This document shows positions 11,660 to 24,550 of a DNA stretch of 64,000 bases, piece by piece. Under the pieces are notes generated by a model. That model did not search any database, was not told the origin of the DNA, and worked only from the letters and a program-made list of their open reading frames with translations. Within the stretch, counting starts at the first letter, position 1, and every line of letters begins with the position of its first letter. The stretch covers positions 5,995,901-6,059,900 of the forward strand of contig JAJEKV010000017.1 of NCBI GenBank assembly GCA_021234155.1. Direction: 5' to 3'. This stretch comes from Isoetes taiwanensis (taxonomy: Eukaryota > Streptophyta > Lycopodiopsida > Isoetales > Isoetaceae). The translations under genes and the position numbers were made by a program.

Positions 11660-13100
11660 TGAATGCGTTAACAAGAAGGAAATCCGAAGGAAGCGAGAGA
11701 AAGGGTAAGGAAAATCAAAGAAGCAAACGGCAGAAACGGTAAGAGAAATGGAAGGAAACTATGAAAGCAAGGAAAAAACAGAAGGGGATGGGAAGATGGA
11801 GATGGAGATTCTATCCGCTTATCAAGTCCCTGGCCCTTGTAATATTTCCTTTTTTCTTTATTGGGAACATGAGTATGTTGGATTTTATTGTTTGTAGATG
11901 CTATATCATAGTTCATCTTGTTGACAAACCCAAGCACATGTAAGGAAGCTAATTAATTATTTTTCCTTTTTTTCCTTTTCAAGTTTCGGCTTCTGAGAAT
12001 CTGGATTTGGTGTTGGGTTCTATTAGATTTGCTGCAATGGTCATGGTTGACGATGGATCCAAAAGAGCGATGTTATAAAGGTATTTATGTTGAATATGAT
12101 TGTAATAACTTCATTCTGTACCCCATCGGTTCCTGGAGGGATTTAAGAGATTCAGATCTATGATTGTAATAACTTTATTCTGTACGCTGTCGGTTCCTAC
12201 AAGGATTTGAACTATTTCTTCATCCACCCATGTATCGAATGCAATCTGCTTAACTGTCTATAAATAGTTGTATCTAGAGGTTCAACGGCGATCTGAGATA
12301 GAATAAATGAGATTGATTTCTTAGTTAGAAAGGGTTATGTTTCTTTATGCTGTCCCATGATCCATTTACAGGTCAAAAATTAGGTGATCATTAACATGCA
12401 TCACTCAATAATAAAGCACCTGGTTTACATCCACCAAATTTTAAAAATAAAGGGCACTATGCTCCGAAAGAATTATCCGTCTTGTAAAATTTCTAAGATC
12501 ACGGCACCTAGCAATCCTAATTTATGCCATTACAGTGTTCTCAAAATTGGTGACTATATGCATACACATTATGTTTAGGTAAATCTAATATGTAAGCTCA
12601 ATCTACACAAAGAACTCAGTAGAGAGCACATTGTGAAACCCATAGAACTTGAAGTCTCTTCATAATTGGACGTGTAGCTAAGCAGGAGCACATTATAAAA
12701 TGCATAGAACATGTAAGTCCTTCTGTAATGGGATGTGTATATCGCACTCTGCACCATATTGCATCAATTGGACATGGTTTTGGACCACTACAAATGGAAT
12801 TCCGGGGTAACTATACAATATTGAGGCAATTCTAAGTAATTACTAGTAAAAACCTATGGCCTACTACTAGAAATCACACCCGCACCCATTGAAGCACCCA
12901 TTGAAGGGAGAGTGCATATTGTTCAAAACATGCAAATATCAATAAACAAATTTGTATACAAATAGAAGGAAACATGATTGATAAACTTGTTGTATATCAC
13001 ATAAACAGGGTTAAAGGCTCCGTGGGGCATTAAATTTCTTTGCAAGACAGGGATAAAGTGCTATAAGTCATTGTAAACTCAAAAAGTTTCTTACAATTGA
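11660..13100. other. Non-coding stretch
   Basis: No supported gene. A short near-duplicate (TGATTGTAATAACTT plus following sequence) occurs around 12099-12135 and 12160-12200. Frames here are short and low-complexity. Confidence 0.45.
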
Positions 13101-13110
13101 AGGTTGCACA

Positions 13111-13451
13111 TCAGGAATTACTTTGACCACCTCGTGTAACAGCATGAACTTCTGTCAGTTCCACAACCTGCCTTGCTTGTCTCGAAGGCAGCTGCAAAGG
13201 AACAATGGCTCCCTTTTGCGTTGTAGAAACATAGTAACTTGGTTGATAAGGTGGAAAGAAGTACGCATCTGCAAGGCATACCACCTCTTTGGAAAGTTCA
13301 TTCAGAGTAACCTCCAAAAATCTCATGGCATCTCGTATCTGATATTAGATATTTCAATTAAGAAGTGACAAGACATGCATATTTAAAACTGTAGCTAGTT
13401 TACCTCTGGAGTTGCTCCAGCTGCCCTGACCGTTGCAGTAGCTACTATAAC
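13111..13451 (-). CDS. Two in-phase 3' exons of an unidentified gene
   Basis: Exon 13404-13451 ([16 protein letters not shown]) ends at a GTAAAC donor in phase 0. It joins in frame to exon 13111-13338, preceded by a TATCAG acceptor, which encodes [18 protein letters not shown] followed by a Tyr/Pro-rich stretch and the end GGQSNS before a stop. The last exon codes for 75 residues. No upstream exons are identified because the preceding sequence is a PPR relic, so this may be a gene fragment. The product is unknown. Confidence 0.4.
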
Positions 13452-13505
13452 CTCTTAAGGACGAGGGGATCTAATGGATGACTAGTTTGTGTCTGGAACA
13501 AGAGA

Positions 13506-13850
13506 ACACCTGTTCCTGCATTTGGGGCAGGTTCGTTAACCTCAATCCAAGCCTTGGCAGGTTGTTTCCATCCGAAGTTCTTCTACTTCTGCAGCATTCC
13601 TTTCTATGCCAGCAACAGAATATATGCCTGACATAAGCACGTAGGCACCAGCATCGTGGGGATCCAACAGCATTATTTGATCAAAGTACCGCATCCCTAA
13701 TTCCACATTCCCATAAGTTCTGCATGATGCAAGTAAGCATGCGCATCCAATAATATCGAAATCTGAAGTAATTCCTCTACTTTGTCCAAATGCCCAGCGC
13801 GTCCAAGAAGATTAAGGTGGAGTCCCCGTCATTGGTGATAGTCAAAATTG
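13506..13850 (-). pseudogene. PPR protein E-domain relic
   Basis: Minus-strand translation gives LLGRAGHLDKVEELL, then in another frame ACLLASCRTYGNVELG, FDQIMLLDPHDAGAYVLMSG and IYSVAGIERNAAEVEEL. This is the standard layout of the last PPR motifs plus the E domain of plant PLS-class PPR proteins, which act in organelle RNA editing. Frame changes are needed between the first and second parts and again near the end, so it is broken. No DYW domain follows. Confidence 0.75.
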
Positions 13851-13869
13851 AGGCGATAGTTGACCCATT

Positions 13870-14280
13870 GTTTTCGTTAGGTGGCATCACCTGCTTGGTT
13901 CAGGATTCGTCCTAGATGGCGCATATGTGGACCAACGGTGGTGTTATCCTATTCCACAATGGCACCCCTGGTTCTGCGGCGGATAGCTTGCCCTATTCTC
14001 GGTTATGGCGGGAGGAGTTGCACCGATGGTTATGTCTGTTCTTTCTTTTGGCGCCTTCACGAACAATGGATGTTCCATGGTTTCCGAATCTCTTGGAGGA
14101 TTTAAGATAAGAAAAGCATGGTTCTGGAGGGTTTGGCGCCTCTTGGCATGATTCCCTCCAATTTTGAATGCTTTTTATGCATTCGGTGCCTATTTGGCGA
14201 GATCTGGGCTGCAAATCCTCAGGATCCTTGACATGGCCAGGTCTGGACCTTTGATCTTTGTTTCTTTGCTTGCAATGCAA
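13870..14280. other. Unassigned stretch before a TATA box
   Basis: Two overlapping plus-strand frames (13881-14105 and 13916-14110) and one minus frame (13993-14280) are open, but none resembles a known protein. The segment is GC-richer than its surroundings and could be the edge of a retroelement. Confidence 0.3.
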
Positions 14281-14281
14281 G

Positions 14282-14290
14282 TATAAATAG
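14282..14290 (+). promoter_or_regulatory. TATA-box candidate
   Basis: The sequence TATAAATAG is a near-ideal plant TATA box on the plus strand. It is followed about 30 bp on by a CT-rich segment (TTCCTCCTGTATC) that would suit a start site. No ORF follows for 1.5 kb, so the transcript would be non-coding or the promoter may belong to a decayed retroelement terminus. Confidence 0.4.
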
Positions 14291-14319
14291 AGTGCATGCC
14301 CCTTTCGAAGTCTGTGCTT

Positions 14320-17300
14320 CCTCCTGTATCTTTTTGTGGCGCCTTTTATGAGTCTCCAGTTTCTTTTTGCTACATCAGGTGAAGAGGTAAGGTCTCAAAC
14401 TTTTAGTCTAATTCATTTAATTCAGGCATGTTTTCTGATTCAGTCTCGATTGCATGCAGTGCAAGTTCATATTCATTCTCTTGTTTAAGGTTTAGCTTAA
14501 GATTCAGAGTTGTGTGAAGCTTTAAGTTGATGAATCAAAGCCCTCTGTTGCATTATTCCTGATGCTTTGCTTTCAAGCTGGCCCTAGACTAATTTGGACT
14601 ATCCTTTGCAGCGTAAATGCAATTACTATGGCCTGCATCAATGGAAAAATACGCGAGCTCATAATGCAAGCCATAGTCCCTAATGACGTGAGTCATTTTT
14701 AGTTTCATGCAGCTCACATTTTAATTCATTTCCATTATTTTGTTACTTATATGGTATCTATGTACTTGCAGGATGTAAAGCAGGATCTAAAAAGAGATCA
14801 TATCAGGGATTCCTGAGGTTCCATCCCAATTCCACCCTTGAAATGCACAATCCCCTCTGGTTTCACAAGGAATCCATGCTACATTTTGCCAAGCAACTCA
14901 CTAATATCAATGTCTTGGGCACTCTGTTAGCAGTAAGGGATCAGAGTTGTATCAGCTTAAGGTTGAATTTTCATTCAGCTTAATGTTTACTCGTGCACAC
15001 AGCCTCTGATTTCAGATGATTATACATCTTTTTGCAGACTCAAATCCAAAGTTGGAGAGGAATTTTGCCTTTCCTCCTGACTCCATGCAAAACTGGCATC
15101 TATATACATTATGTAAGCCCAGGTTGTTTTCTTCTTCTTAGTGAACATTGTGAATGCAATTAAACTTGGATTTTCTACTTGAAACAAAACTTTGTATTGC
15201 TTATATTTTTACATTAATGTTCTTATGTTCTGCAGAAACAAAATAATAAGTAAATGGGAGCGATCAGTTGTGCAATGAAATGCAGACTTTAGTATTTGCT
15301 CAAATACAAAGTTATGACAGAATTTCAGGTCTAATCAGTCTTCTTTAGGTTGTTCTATGCTTTGTGATGTACATCTGCATAATATTGTTTACAAGCATGC
15401 TTGGTTTTAAACCATGATGAAATATTTGTACATTTTATGGATTATCTGCCACTTTGTATGATGGAAATATTAAGATGTAACTGTATGAATCTATGACTTG
15501 GAGTACACAAATTTCCACTGACAATTGTGATTTTAATTGTCATATGTATCTGTACATCATTTTTTACTTTATATAAGGCTGTTCAAGGTTCTCTTCTTTA
15601 AATCTGACTTTGATGTTCTTTCTTAAGAATAGAGGTATTTAGGATTTCTGTTCATTGACATATTTGGGGATAATGATGAATGCAAAGAATCCTCAAACAG
15701 GTATGCTCAAGTTTTTGCATTATGATCCTTCTAAGTATTGAACATACTTACTTTGTTGTTGGTTTTTCTGACAAAGGTAATGGTAATTGGGTCAATTCTC
15801 TTGCAACTGCATCAATTTTTGTAGCTTCTAGGTTGCAGCACTCAAGTAATTACTCAAGTAATTACTGTAACCATTATGGTAATTGATGCATGCAGTTTGG
15901 GTCTAAGATATCGCTGTTTAGGTAAAATATCTTCACCAATAAGGTAGCATTGCATCACCATTGGGGTGGGCAATGCCTCACCATTACATGATTACAGCTT
16001 CACCATTATGGAGACCTGCAACACACAGTATGAATGCACCATTCAAGCTCTGGTATCACCATTAAGGGGTCAGCACCCCTTGACTTTGAAGGTAAATTGC
16101 GGACAGCAGATTAAGTTTTAGAAAGTAAGGAGAATGGAATTAGATTGAGTACATCTTGGGGAACACGTCAATATAGTGTTTTTAGAAAATGACCTTGTGT
16201 GGACATTTCTAGAGAAGTTTTTCTCTTAAGTTCACCATTGGTGGGGACGTATCCTTAACTGTTTTGGAGTCACCATGCACCATGAAAACTGAAAATCTGA
16301 TGGGAGCCTGTAAATGGGAAGCTTCAAGATATTGCAAACGTACAATATATTTTCTGATTGAAAACAGAAGAAATTTAGAGTCTGTGACTAGACTAGACTA
16401 TTGTGTTGTAGGGATGCATGCTTATTGGTTGCTTGGGCTGCTACAACTGCACTGCACAAAGTGATCCTCTGTAATGATGTACGTTCTACTCGCAACCACC
16501 ATGCCTTCATCTACTGCACTGGGCCGAAAACTGGCCAAACAGATTGTACAACTTTTATATTAGACTATAAACCCTAAAAATGTGAACTCTAAGCTACAAA
16601 GCAGGCTTGACAACATAGGTGGGAAGAACAGTGGAGCTGGAGGTGGTGCTAATGGAATAATCACAACCGTAGGGCAAATGAAGTAAGTTGAGTTCCGATG
16701 TTAATCAGGCTTCCATCACGAATCCCATTTGCCAGTGCAAATACTCACAACACTAAATTGCATGGCCACAGAAATTTCCTTGATGATAGAAAAATAGGAT
16801 ACAGAACAGGCAGCCGAGTATGGATTTGGGAAGCTAGGAATAATTACATTTTTAACTTCAATTTGTAATTACAGAGTGGATTTCTCCTATTTGCTTCTTA
16901 GGATATCCATTACTAGATTGCTTCATAGTGGCAATTATAGCTTCTTATAGGCTTACAAGATGATGGAAATAAAATAGGGCCATATTTTGGATTTTACTGT
17001 TTGTCTGAGTCTTAGCTTTAGCTTCTATTTAACATACGTCCTAAACTGCACTGCATACTTCAGATTATTGCATTTTTCTATGCTCAGAAGCTTTTTCATC
17101 TAACTAGGGTTATTAACAGCTAATGACTCGGTCTAATAAATTAATCTCGACTCCTATGCCTTATGAAATTGTTGGACTACTTGGGATGCAGGCTAATGAG
17201 CAGATCTAGGCCGAAAGATGGATTTAACAAAACTCTAGAATTATTTTGCCCTTGGTTGCTTTTGTATGTGATCAGTAATCTCTTTTTTCACCTGATATCA

Positions 17301-17860
17301 GAAGTTGCCAGATCTTACAACTGACTTTGTTGCTATGATTCTGTGGTCATATGCTTCATCCTCTAGCTCGTAGACAGTGAGATTCTGCTCGAAACCAATA
17401 CGTCGTTTCCATAAAATATCTAAAAAACTAGTATATATCTGGACATATACTAGGATTAGCTTGTAGCTATATGTTATACTTGCAATTTCTTCCATGACTA
17501 ACAATCTTACAGTTTATCCTTGATTACAACAGCAGCATATGCTGGTGAACAACAATATGTAAAATATGCTACAAACACAGAATTATAGGGCATGGGGCAT
17601 CTATAATTTGCTAACAGGTGGCACACATACTACTAATATGCCTCTTGCTACTTCATTATAAAAATCCTATACATGATCAAAATGCTACAGCATATTAAAC
17701 AGCTAGAACCTTAAGGAAAAATGGCATAACATAAAGCATCTCTAATAAAAGCTCAATAGCTTGTACTTAGACCTTGCAGGCATTATTGGGTGTTTTTTCT
17801 ACAAAGCAAAAAGATAATGCAAAATCAGATGCAAGTGGCTGCACAAACACAAAATCAGAA
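14320..17860. other. Non-coding stretch downstream of the TATA candidate
   Basis: No gene is supported. From 15915 to 16275 the string TCACCATT, or a close variant, recurs at irregular spacing about eight times. Short ORFs at 15680-15886, 16264-16464 and 17298-17504 resemble nothing known. Confidence 0.4.
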
Positions 17861-18159
17861 TAATGAACATCTGTAGAGTATTACAAAACCAGCAAGAGCA
17901 TAAGCTCTCCGAATTTGTTAGAGAATACCATACAATGCAAAATGAGATGGAAGTTAAACCTCACAAGGTTTCGTTGAGGCATAGAATCATAAAGGTATGC
18001 CCAAGCAGAAGAAAGGAAACAGTTGGAAATAAGACCCTAGATGGGATTGCCTCTCGCAAAAGCCCATACTTGATAAAAATATATCCATTACACTGTTCTA
18101 TACTATCCCGAATGCCATCTCTCAATGCAACTAAGATAAAAGAAGTTATCTGCATTGCT

Positions 18160-18800
18160 GCAAGGGAGTGTTCCCCGAATGTAGTTACCTATGATGCAGT
18201 AATTGAGGATTGTGCAAGGCTGGGAGGTTACCTGAGGCACATGAGCTACTGAAGGATATGCTAGATGCAGGTATTAAAATTGATGCTTTCACATACACAC
18301 CCTTGATCCATATTCCTTGTAAGACTGATAAAGCTGATGATGCTTACCAATATTTTTGGACAATAATCAAGAACAAGTGCATCCCTCATGTGATTACTTA
18401 CCTTGTCTTGCTAGATGGGCTTTGCCATCAGAAACGATTAAATGATGCTAAGGGCCTTCTACAAACAATGAACGCAACTAATTGCCCCCCAAGTGCAGGT
18501 GTGTATGCCATGCTCATCACTGCCTCCTACAAAGAGAACAGAGCAGATGAAGCTTGGTAATTATTTCAAGAAATGGTTACAAGGGGATTCACTCCTAGTG
18601 TGGCAGTATATAATGCCTGCAGGGCAGCACAAAAGAAGAACATGAAAGATATGCTGGGGTTTCTCGTACCTTGTCTTGTTATATGGGATTCGCCATCAGA
18701 AACGTTTAGATGATGCTAAGGGCCTTCTGCAAACAATGAACACAACTAATTGTCCCCCAAGTGCAAGTGTAAAGAACAGAGCAGATGAAGCTTCGCAATA
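18160..18800 (+). pseudogene. P-class PPR gene relic with internal duplication
   Basis: The translation shows consecutive 35-residue PPR motifs: SPNVVTYDAVIEDCARLG, then after a frame change CKAGRLPEAHELLKDMLDAG, DAFTYTPLIHIPCKTDKADDA, CIPHVITYLVLLDGLCHQKR and PPSAGVYAMLITASYKENRAD. A stop at about 18558 interrupts the next motif, which continues in frame as LFQEMVTRGFTPSVAVYNAC. From 18669 to 18797 a diverged second copy of 18398-18555 follows, with an internal deletion. P-class PPR proteins bind organelle RNA. The frameshift near 18215, the stop and the partial duplication mark this as a dead copy. Confidence 0.8.
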
Positions 18801-20930
18801 ACTTAACGGCAATGCAAGATTGATGCAACGGAAAAGAATAGGACGATTCAGCTTGGAGAAAAAAAAATTGATCCACGTACAGAGAAAATCGCCTTGTTAA
18901 AAAACGAGAATTGTCCTGGTGTAGACATTTGATTAGATACCTACAAGGAGGAGCGTAGATCAGGGTAGCCCTTAAGGACGAAAGTTCGCCAAAAGGCTAT
19001 TTTTTAAAGGTATCGAGAAATTTTGATGCTATGGTTTAGTAGGGCCCGTTATAGATGAAAAAAATAAAATTAGCCAACGTTTCTATAAACAAATCTCACT
19101 CCACTTGAAAATTCGCCACATCCACTAAGCATCATAACTATGGATTCGCCTTATCCTCTACCCTTCTTCTCGAAGATTTCTTAAGGAATCGCCTAATATT
19201 CTAGGCTTTCTTCATAACCTAATCTATTCTCCATATCCATCCAGGTACATATGATAATTTTAAGTACTTCTAAGGATGTACTAGAGAGCATATTTTTAAG
19301 ACCCTCCCTTTTAATAGATTTGTTTTACCTACAAGGATAAGCCACATTCTCATTTGCAAAGGTTAAGTTGTGGCATTGCATCATGCAACTATAGTTATAA
19401 TGTGTTTGTGTCCTTGATTAAATATGGATGTCGGTGAATAAAAATTCACCACAAAAATTGCACTTGAAAAATAAAGACACTTAAATCTTGGCAAAATATT
19501 GGCCATGATTTGCCTAGATTTCTAAAACATTCATGTCTAGAAAACATTCGCCCACATGCCTAATCTTGCAACTCTATTATTCGCCCGACCTTCTAAATTA
19601 TGCTTAGACAAATTTGACCTTAAGGGCAACCCTGGCGTAGATAAAGTTTCATGGAAGAAGCTTTGTATGACAATGGCACAAGTGCAACCATAGCACGCCG
19701 GAAGCAAGCAACCTCAGAAGTCAAATGCGAAAATACGAAAATGTGAAAACCTCACATAAAAGCAGGTATACCTTAGAAAGAAGCCACGCCGAATGAACCT
19801 CCTAGAAATGGAAACGAAGTGACGAAGAAATGGAAACGAAGCTATCCGAACTAGAAAAGGGCAAAGAAAAATACAATCAGTTATTCTTGACCTTAATTTT
19901 TTTTGGGATAATGGAGCCGGAGCAAAAGGCTGGCCTGGGCAGATGCAAAAGCTGCTGAGCGGAACTGCAACAAAACCGCACGATTTGAGAAATTCCTCCC
20001 CTTTTCTGAACCGCTGATGCCTATGAGCCCGACCCATTTGATCTGCAGAAATTATGTTGAGAATTTTCACACCCAGAAGCACCTGTTCAATGCAGCTCCA
20101 TTCAAACATGGCTTGCACTTGTTTCTTTCTTCCATTTGCTATATGCTATAGTACTGTCTTTCTGCAGAGCCAGGCATGGTATTTAGGAGATGGCTTGTGA
20201 GCAATGGAATTGGGCTCGCAAATTATGGATTTGTGAGTAATGGCAGACGGAAGAATCTAAATCCAAATTGATCCTTATCACACACAGAAATTAAATCAGC
20301 GGCCGAGAGTAGGAAACAGATGCACGTTCTGGCAAAAATCCGTGGGGTTATGGCTCTGTGGGTAATGGCAGACGGAAGACTCTAAGATAAATAAAAAAGG
20401 AAAATACGAAAATCAAAAGAGCTTGAAGAAGACGAAGGAGGAAACTGAAGAAGACTAAGAATGTAAGGTTTGCCATGCCGCCTCAATGCGTCGAATGCCA
20501 TCTCCGTGCCATTTTTTAAGGCTTATCTAATTTTCACAGCCCTAGATCTGGAAAAAAGAGGATCTAATGGTGGAAGTTAATGCCACATCAATTTTTTATG
20601 AGGTGGATGTGTTATGTGGATAGGCTAGAATTGCAAGGAGGGCTGCACGCTTGGTTAGGCTGGCGTGCTAAAAAAAAAAAACTTTTCATCAAGACTGTTT
20701 TAATTTGTGTGAACATGAAGCTTTTGGTATTTGACCCCCTTGGATTTGCTATAGCATAACTCACAAGAATGGGAGCCAATAAATTTTTGTGTATTTTTTC
20801 ATGTAAAGCGTGACTGCCATATATGAACTCTTAGAAAGGGCTTGGCTAGTTTTTGTGTTCTTGATTTTATATGATTTTTTTTTGTGAACCTTCAAAATGC
20901 CCTTTAATAGTCTATCATGGGACAGGTCTA
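18801..20930. other. Non-coding stretch
   Basis: Nothing recognisable. A minus-strand frame at 19714-20118 (starting MQAMFEWSCIEQVLLG) is open for 134 codons but ends in a low-complexity Phe/Arg-rich tail and matches no family known to me. A short A-run lies near 20670. Confidence 0.4.
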
Positions 20931-22900
20931 GTATTAATGTTGAATGTAGGGAGTTCAAACACTAAGCTTCGACAAGTCATTGAACCCAAATTGCATCCGC
21001 ATGGAATCAGACGGTATCGTCTTTTTGTAAAAGAAAAGAGAGTCAGCTACATGCGGAGCACCAAAAAGGAATGTTCTACCTCTTGGACCAACATTCGAGG
21101 ACATTCTGGAGAAGAATGTTATACAAACCTTTGCATCCCATAGGAAACATCAGCTCTGGCCAACGGGTACAATATTTGCAATAGCTCTATGATCCTCTTG
21201 GGTTCCAAGCAGAAGTACCCCCATAGATGGGCCAGGTGCTGGAAATAACATAGGCAAAGGTCTGGAGAGGTTGCAACATCTTGCCAATGGCACGGGGCAG
21301 ACTTGCAAGGTATGTAGGCAGAGTTGCTTAGTGCCCATCCTGATGGCATTATTCAATAGGGCATTCGACCATCAAGACAACCTTTCAACAATAGTATTAG
21401 GGTCCGCCGGGGATGCCCAATCTCTGACACTGTTTGGCCTCTATATTGATCAACTAAAAGTGTGGCTTATTGAACACGGGGGTAATGGAGCTCAGTTGGT
21501 GCACCAGATTATCAGGCAGCTCATATACATTGATGATGTGGACTTCTTAACCTACATCTCCTGAAACATGCAATGCCATTTACATGCCCTAAATACTTTC
21601 TGTCGAGCCACTGGGATGTGGGTCAACCTGACTAAAACTAAGTTCTGGCTCGTCTCTTCTTCATGCTAGCACGACTTCCATCATCAAGGAGGATTCACTT
21701 GTGTTATACGTATAAACCATATGAGCATACGCTAAGGGGTTTTTTATTGCCTATTTGATACTTATAATAAGGATTTACCATTTATTTCACTTGTCTAGTT
21801 GTATATATAAGGGCATATCAAGCCAGTTTTCTGCGTATGATAATGGGATTTTGCTTGACCCTAGGAACACAGGTGCCATATCCAAAATACATATAGGTGA
21901 ATCCCCTGGTCCATCATTCACTTATCAGGGGCAAAATGTGGAAGTAGCACCCACCTACAAGTACTTGGATATAGAGTTTGCTACTACCACATACTGAGAT
22001 ACTTCCATTCGGTTACGAGTGACAGCGAGCTAGAAGGCACTGTATGCGATGCAGAACAACAGTTACAAGTAGAGATAAATCAGCGAGCCCATCTGTCACA
22101 CTTGTTTCGGGTGGCGGTGGAACCCATTGTTTTATGAGGGGTTGATTTATATGTGTCATCCTTGCGCAGGGGCCATTCCAATCTTCTTTGTATCGTTCCA
22201 ATTTTATCGGATTCCTTGAAGGACATTTATATGGGGTTGAGGTCTAATGTCCAGTCATATCCTTGGCCAACTAGAAAGACCTAGAGTAGATGCAGAAAGC
22301 CTTTCTCGCTCGGGCACTTGGGGTGAAATCCACTTCCAGAAGGTAGTTAGTATGGGCAATGATCGCCTTCCCAACCTTGCTTATGTTGTGGCTATGGGTC
22401 TGCGGCGCCTCAAGGCCTGTTGCAAAGAGAGACGAGGTCAGTGGTTCTCCACATGGAATGTACAGCAGCACAGGTGCATACAGGTAGAAATTGCGGAGGA
22501 TCATTCACGTATGGCAGTACCGTGATACTTGCTTCCTCGGTCCACAACGCTACCTCCGTACACATTTGCTTATGAAGAAACGGAGATTCGTGGCATCAAT
22601 TTGCACAGGTGCATATCGCCTCTGAATTGAGATAGGCGGATGGGCCCAAAGGGGCCTGAGGATAGGATTTGTTGGTGTTGCGAACAAGGTGCCATTGAGG
22701 ATGATGTCACACTCTTCAGAACTATCTGACGTTCACCCACATCCAAGCCCATCATGATGAGTTGATCTCCTTAACCAGCCACTCCATGTGCTGCTCGGCA
22801 CAACTTCAGTGGGTTTGTTGGGGTCTTATTTCTAGGAGATCATGGATGAGCGCACTCGGCTATGTGTTAGACATTGTATTGCATTGCGTTGAAATTGAAA
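20931..22900 (+). mobile_element. Decayed LINE, reverse-transcriptase region
   Basis: Plus-strand frames show non-LTR retrotransposon reverse transcriptase. Around 21400-21440 a frame-split version of the RxGCP(L/I)S...LFGLYIDQL motif is visible. Then comes LIYIDDVDFL, the catalytic YxDD (21526-21537), followed by HLHALNTFCRATGMWVNLTKTKF. The typical downstream TYQGQNVEVAPTYKYLDIEF occurs at about 21920-21975. Several frameshifts and stops break it (for example after DFLTYIS at 21562). Trailing sequence to about 22.9 kb reads as decayed C-terminal part. No 5' end or target duplication was located. Confidence 0.8.
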
Positions 22901-23840
22901 TGTACCATTAAGTTTCATTGTACATTTTCTTAACATGCCTATTACTGCCAAAGTTTCCCTCCAAAAAATTTCTTCAGGGCGGGGGTTTCTAATCCTGACA
23001 GTAATCTGTTACTGTCCACTTTTTATTGAGTCCCATAGGCCAATATCAGTCATAGCGCAAGAAGAGGCCGTAAAGATCGCCACACCTACCAAGTGTTGCT
23101 CTGTGCGGTCCTGCTTGGTCGATGCAAGTCCGGCACGTGAAAGGGCATGTTGCCGGCACAGTAACCATCTCTCCATGTCGTACAAGACCTGTGCTAATGT
23201 GGCAGGTTGTCCATTATTACCCATGGTGCAAGAGGAGGCTGCTTGAGCAGCAATGGTGACTCTGGGCGGTCGTGCACTACAAACGCGGATCCAGTGCAAG
23301 CAAATGTGGGATTATGACATGGAAACCATATCGGAATATCCTCAGACTGTATCATAGAGCGCCAGAATTTTGCCAATCGCCAATCATAGGATTGTTTTCT
23401 GAGATTTGAAATATCAAATATCTCTATGAATCGTCAGAAATCGAAGAAAGGGCCAATTCTTGAGCTTTATAAAACACCGGGGCAATCGGCAAATGCAACC
23501 CCATGCTGCATGGCATAGATAGTTTGAGTGTGAAGATCTGTTGGCATGTGCAGCCGGAATGATTCAAACTTGAAACTTGAAACCCTACTTGCTTCTACAG
23601 ACAATGCCATAGCCATTTGCTTCTAGGCAACGCAGCCATGGCGACCTCCAAATAAGTTCATGGGGAGCTTTTTGAGATAGCTTTGTCGACAAGCTTGTTG
23701 AGATTGCTTTACCTGGCTATTGCTGGCGCTTTTGCTTTTTGTGTCGGCCAAAGCTGATTGATCTATTGATGAACTGCATAGGCAAAGCAGTAGCGTGATG
23801 CAATCATGGAGCATATCCAATTTCTTTGCGATCTAAAGTC
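22901..23840. other. Unassigned stretch after the LINE
   Basis: Overlapping frames at 22935-23246 (plus) and 23009-23299 (minus) are open but unrecognised. The sequence is GC-richer than average and could be the 3' tail of the LINE or another element. Confidence 0.35.
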
Positions 23841-23847
23841 GGTCTTG

Positions 23848-23887
23848 TGAGAGAGAGAGGGAGGGAGGGAGGGAGGGAGGGAGAGAA
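23848..23887. repeat. GA then GGGA microsatellite
   Basis: A run of GA repeats is followed by several GGGA (GGAG) units. Similar tracts occur at 44930-44966 and 58266-58310. Confidence 0.9.
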
Positions 23888-24119
23888 TCGCTAATTTGGA
23901 GCTGGACTTTATTACAAGCTTGTGGCTCGACTTGCGAAGGCCTATGGAGAGGCTTTGAAGCATGTGCAGCTGATTTGAAGGGAGAAGGGAGAAGAGTGAG
24001 ACATGGTATATTCTGGAATCAATTCTCGGGTTTACAATCTTTGTATCTAACAAAAAGTGGTGAAGTTTTATTTTAGTGCCCATTCTCGCCTCGCGAAGGA
24101 GGATTAAAAATCATTGTCT

Positions 24120-24240
24120 AATTATTTATATTTATTATATTATATAAAAGATTTTATTAATGCATATATATTAATAAAATATTACTTATTTATTAATAAT
24201 GTTATATTAATATAATTTGATGTTATTTCTCTTAAGTTAC
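24120..24240. other. Very AT-rich tract
   Basis: About 120 bp consist almost entirely of A and T (TTATTAATA-type runs). Confidence 0.8.
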
Positions 24241-24294
24241 TAATGGTTCTTTTGTGAAACGCCTTGTTTAGACATGGGGATGTATGGGAGGAAA

Positions 24295-24550
24295 TTTTGG
24301 GAATCCTCTACCACTTTTCCCCTTCCCCTCCACTTTTTAAGGTGCCCTTGCCGTCCCCGTCCACTTTTTCCCCTTTGAAGGTCCCCTTGCTCCTCCCTCT
24401 CCACTTTTGCCCCTTTTCCCTTTCGAAGGTCCATTTGCCCCCTTGACCCTTTTGCCTCTCCCCTTCTCCCCCCTTTGCCCCTACCCCTCCCCTCTTGCCC
24501 CTTTGAAGGTCCCCTTGCCCTTGCCCCTTTGCCCCTTTCCTTTTCCACCG
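24295..24550. repeat. Pyrimidine-rich degenerate tandem repeat
   Basis: Repeated CCCCTTTGAAGGTCCCCTTGCCC-like units and CCTTTTGCCCC variants form a C/T strand bias over 250 bp. The open frames through it on both strands (24240-24548 minus, 24407-24595 plus) are low-complexity artefacts. Confidence 0.8.

Noticed and set aside
19714-20118. 134-codon minus-strand ORF
   Set aside because: No family resemblance, low-complexity Phe/Arg tail and no splice or promoter support.
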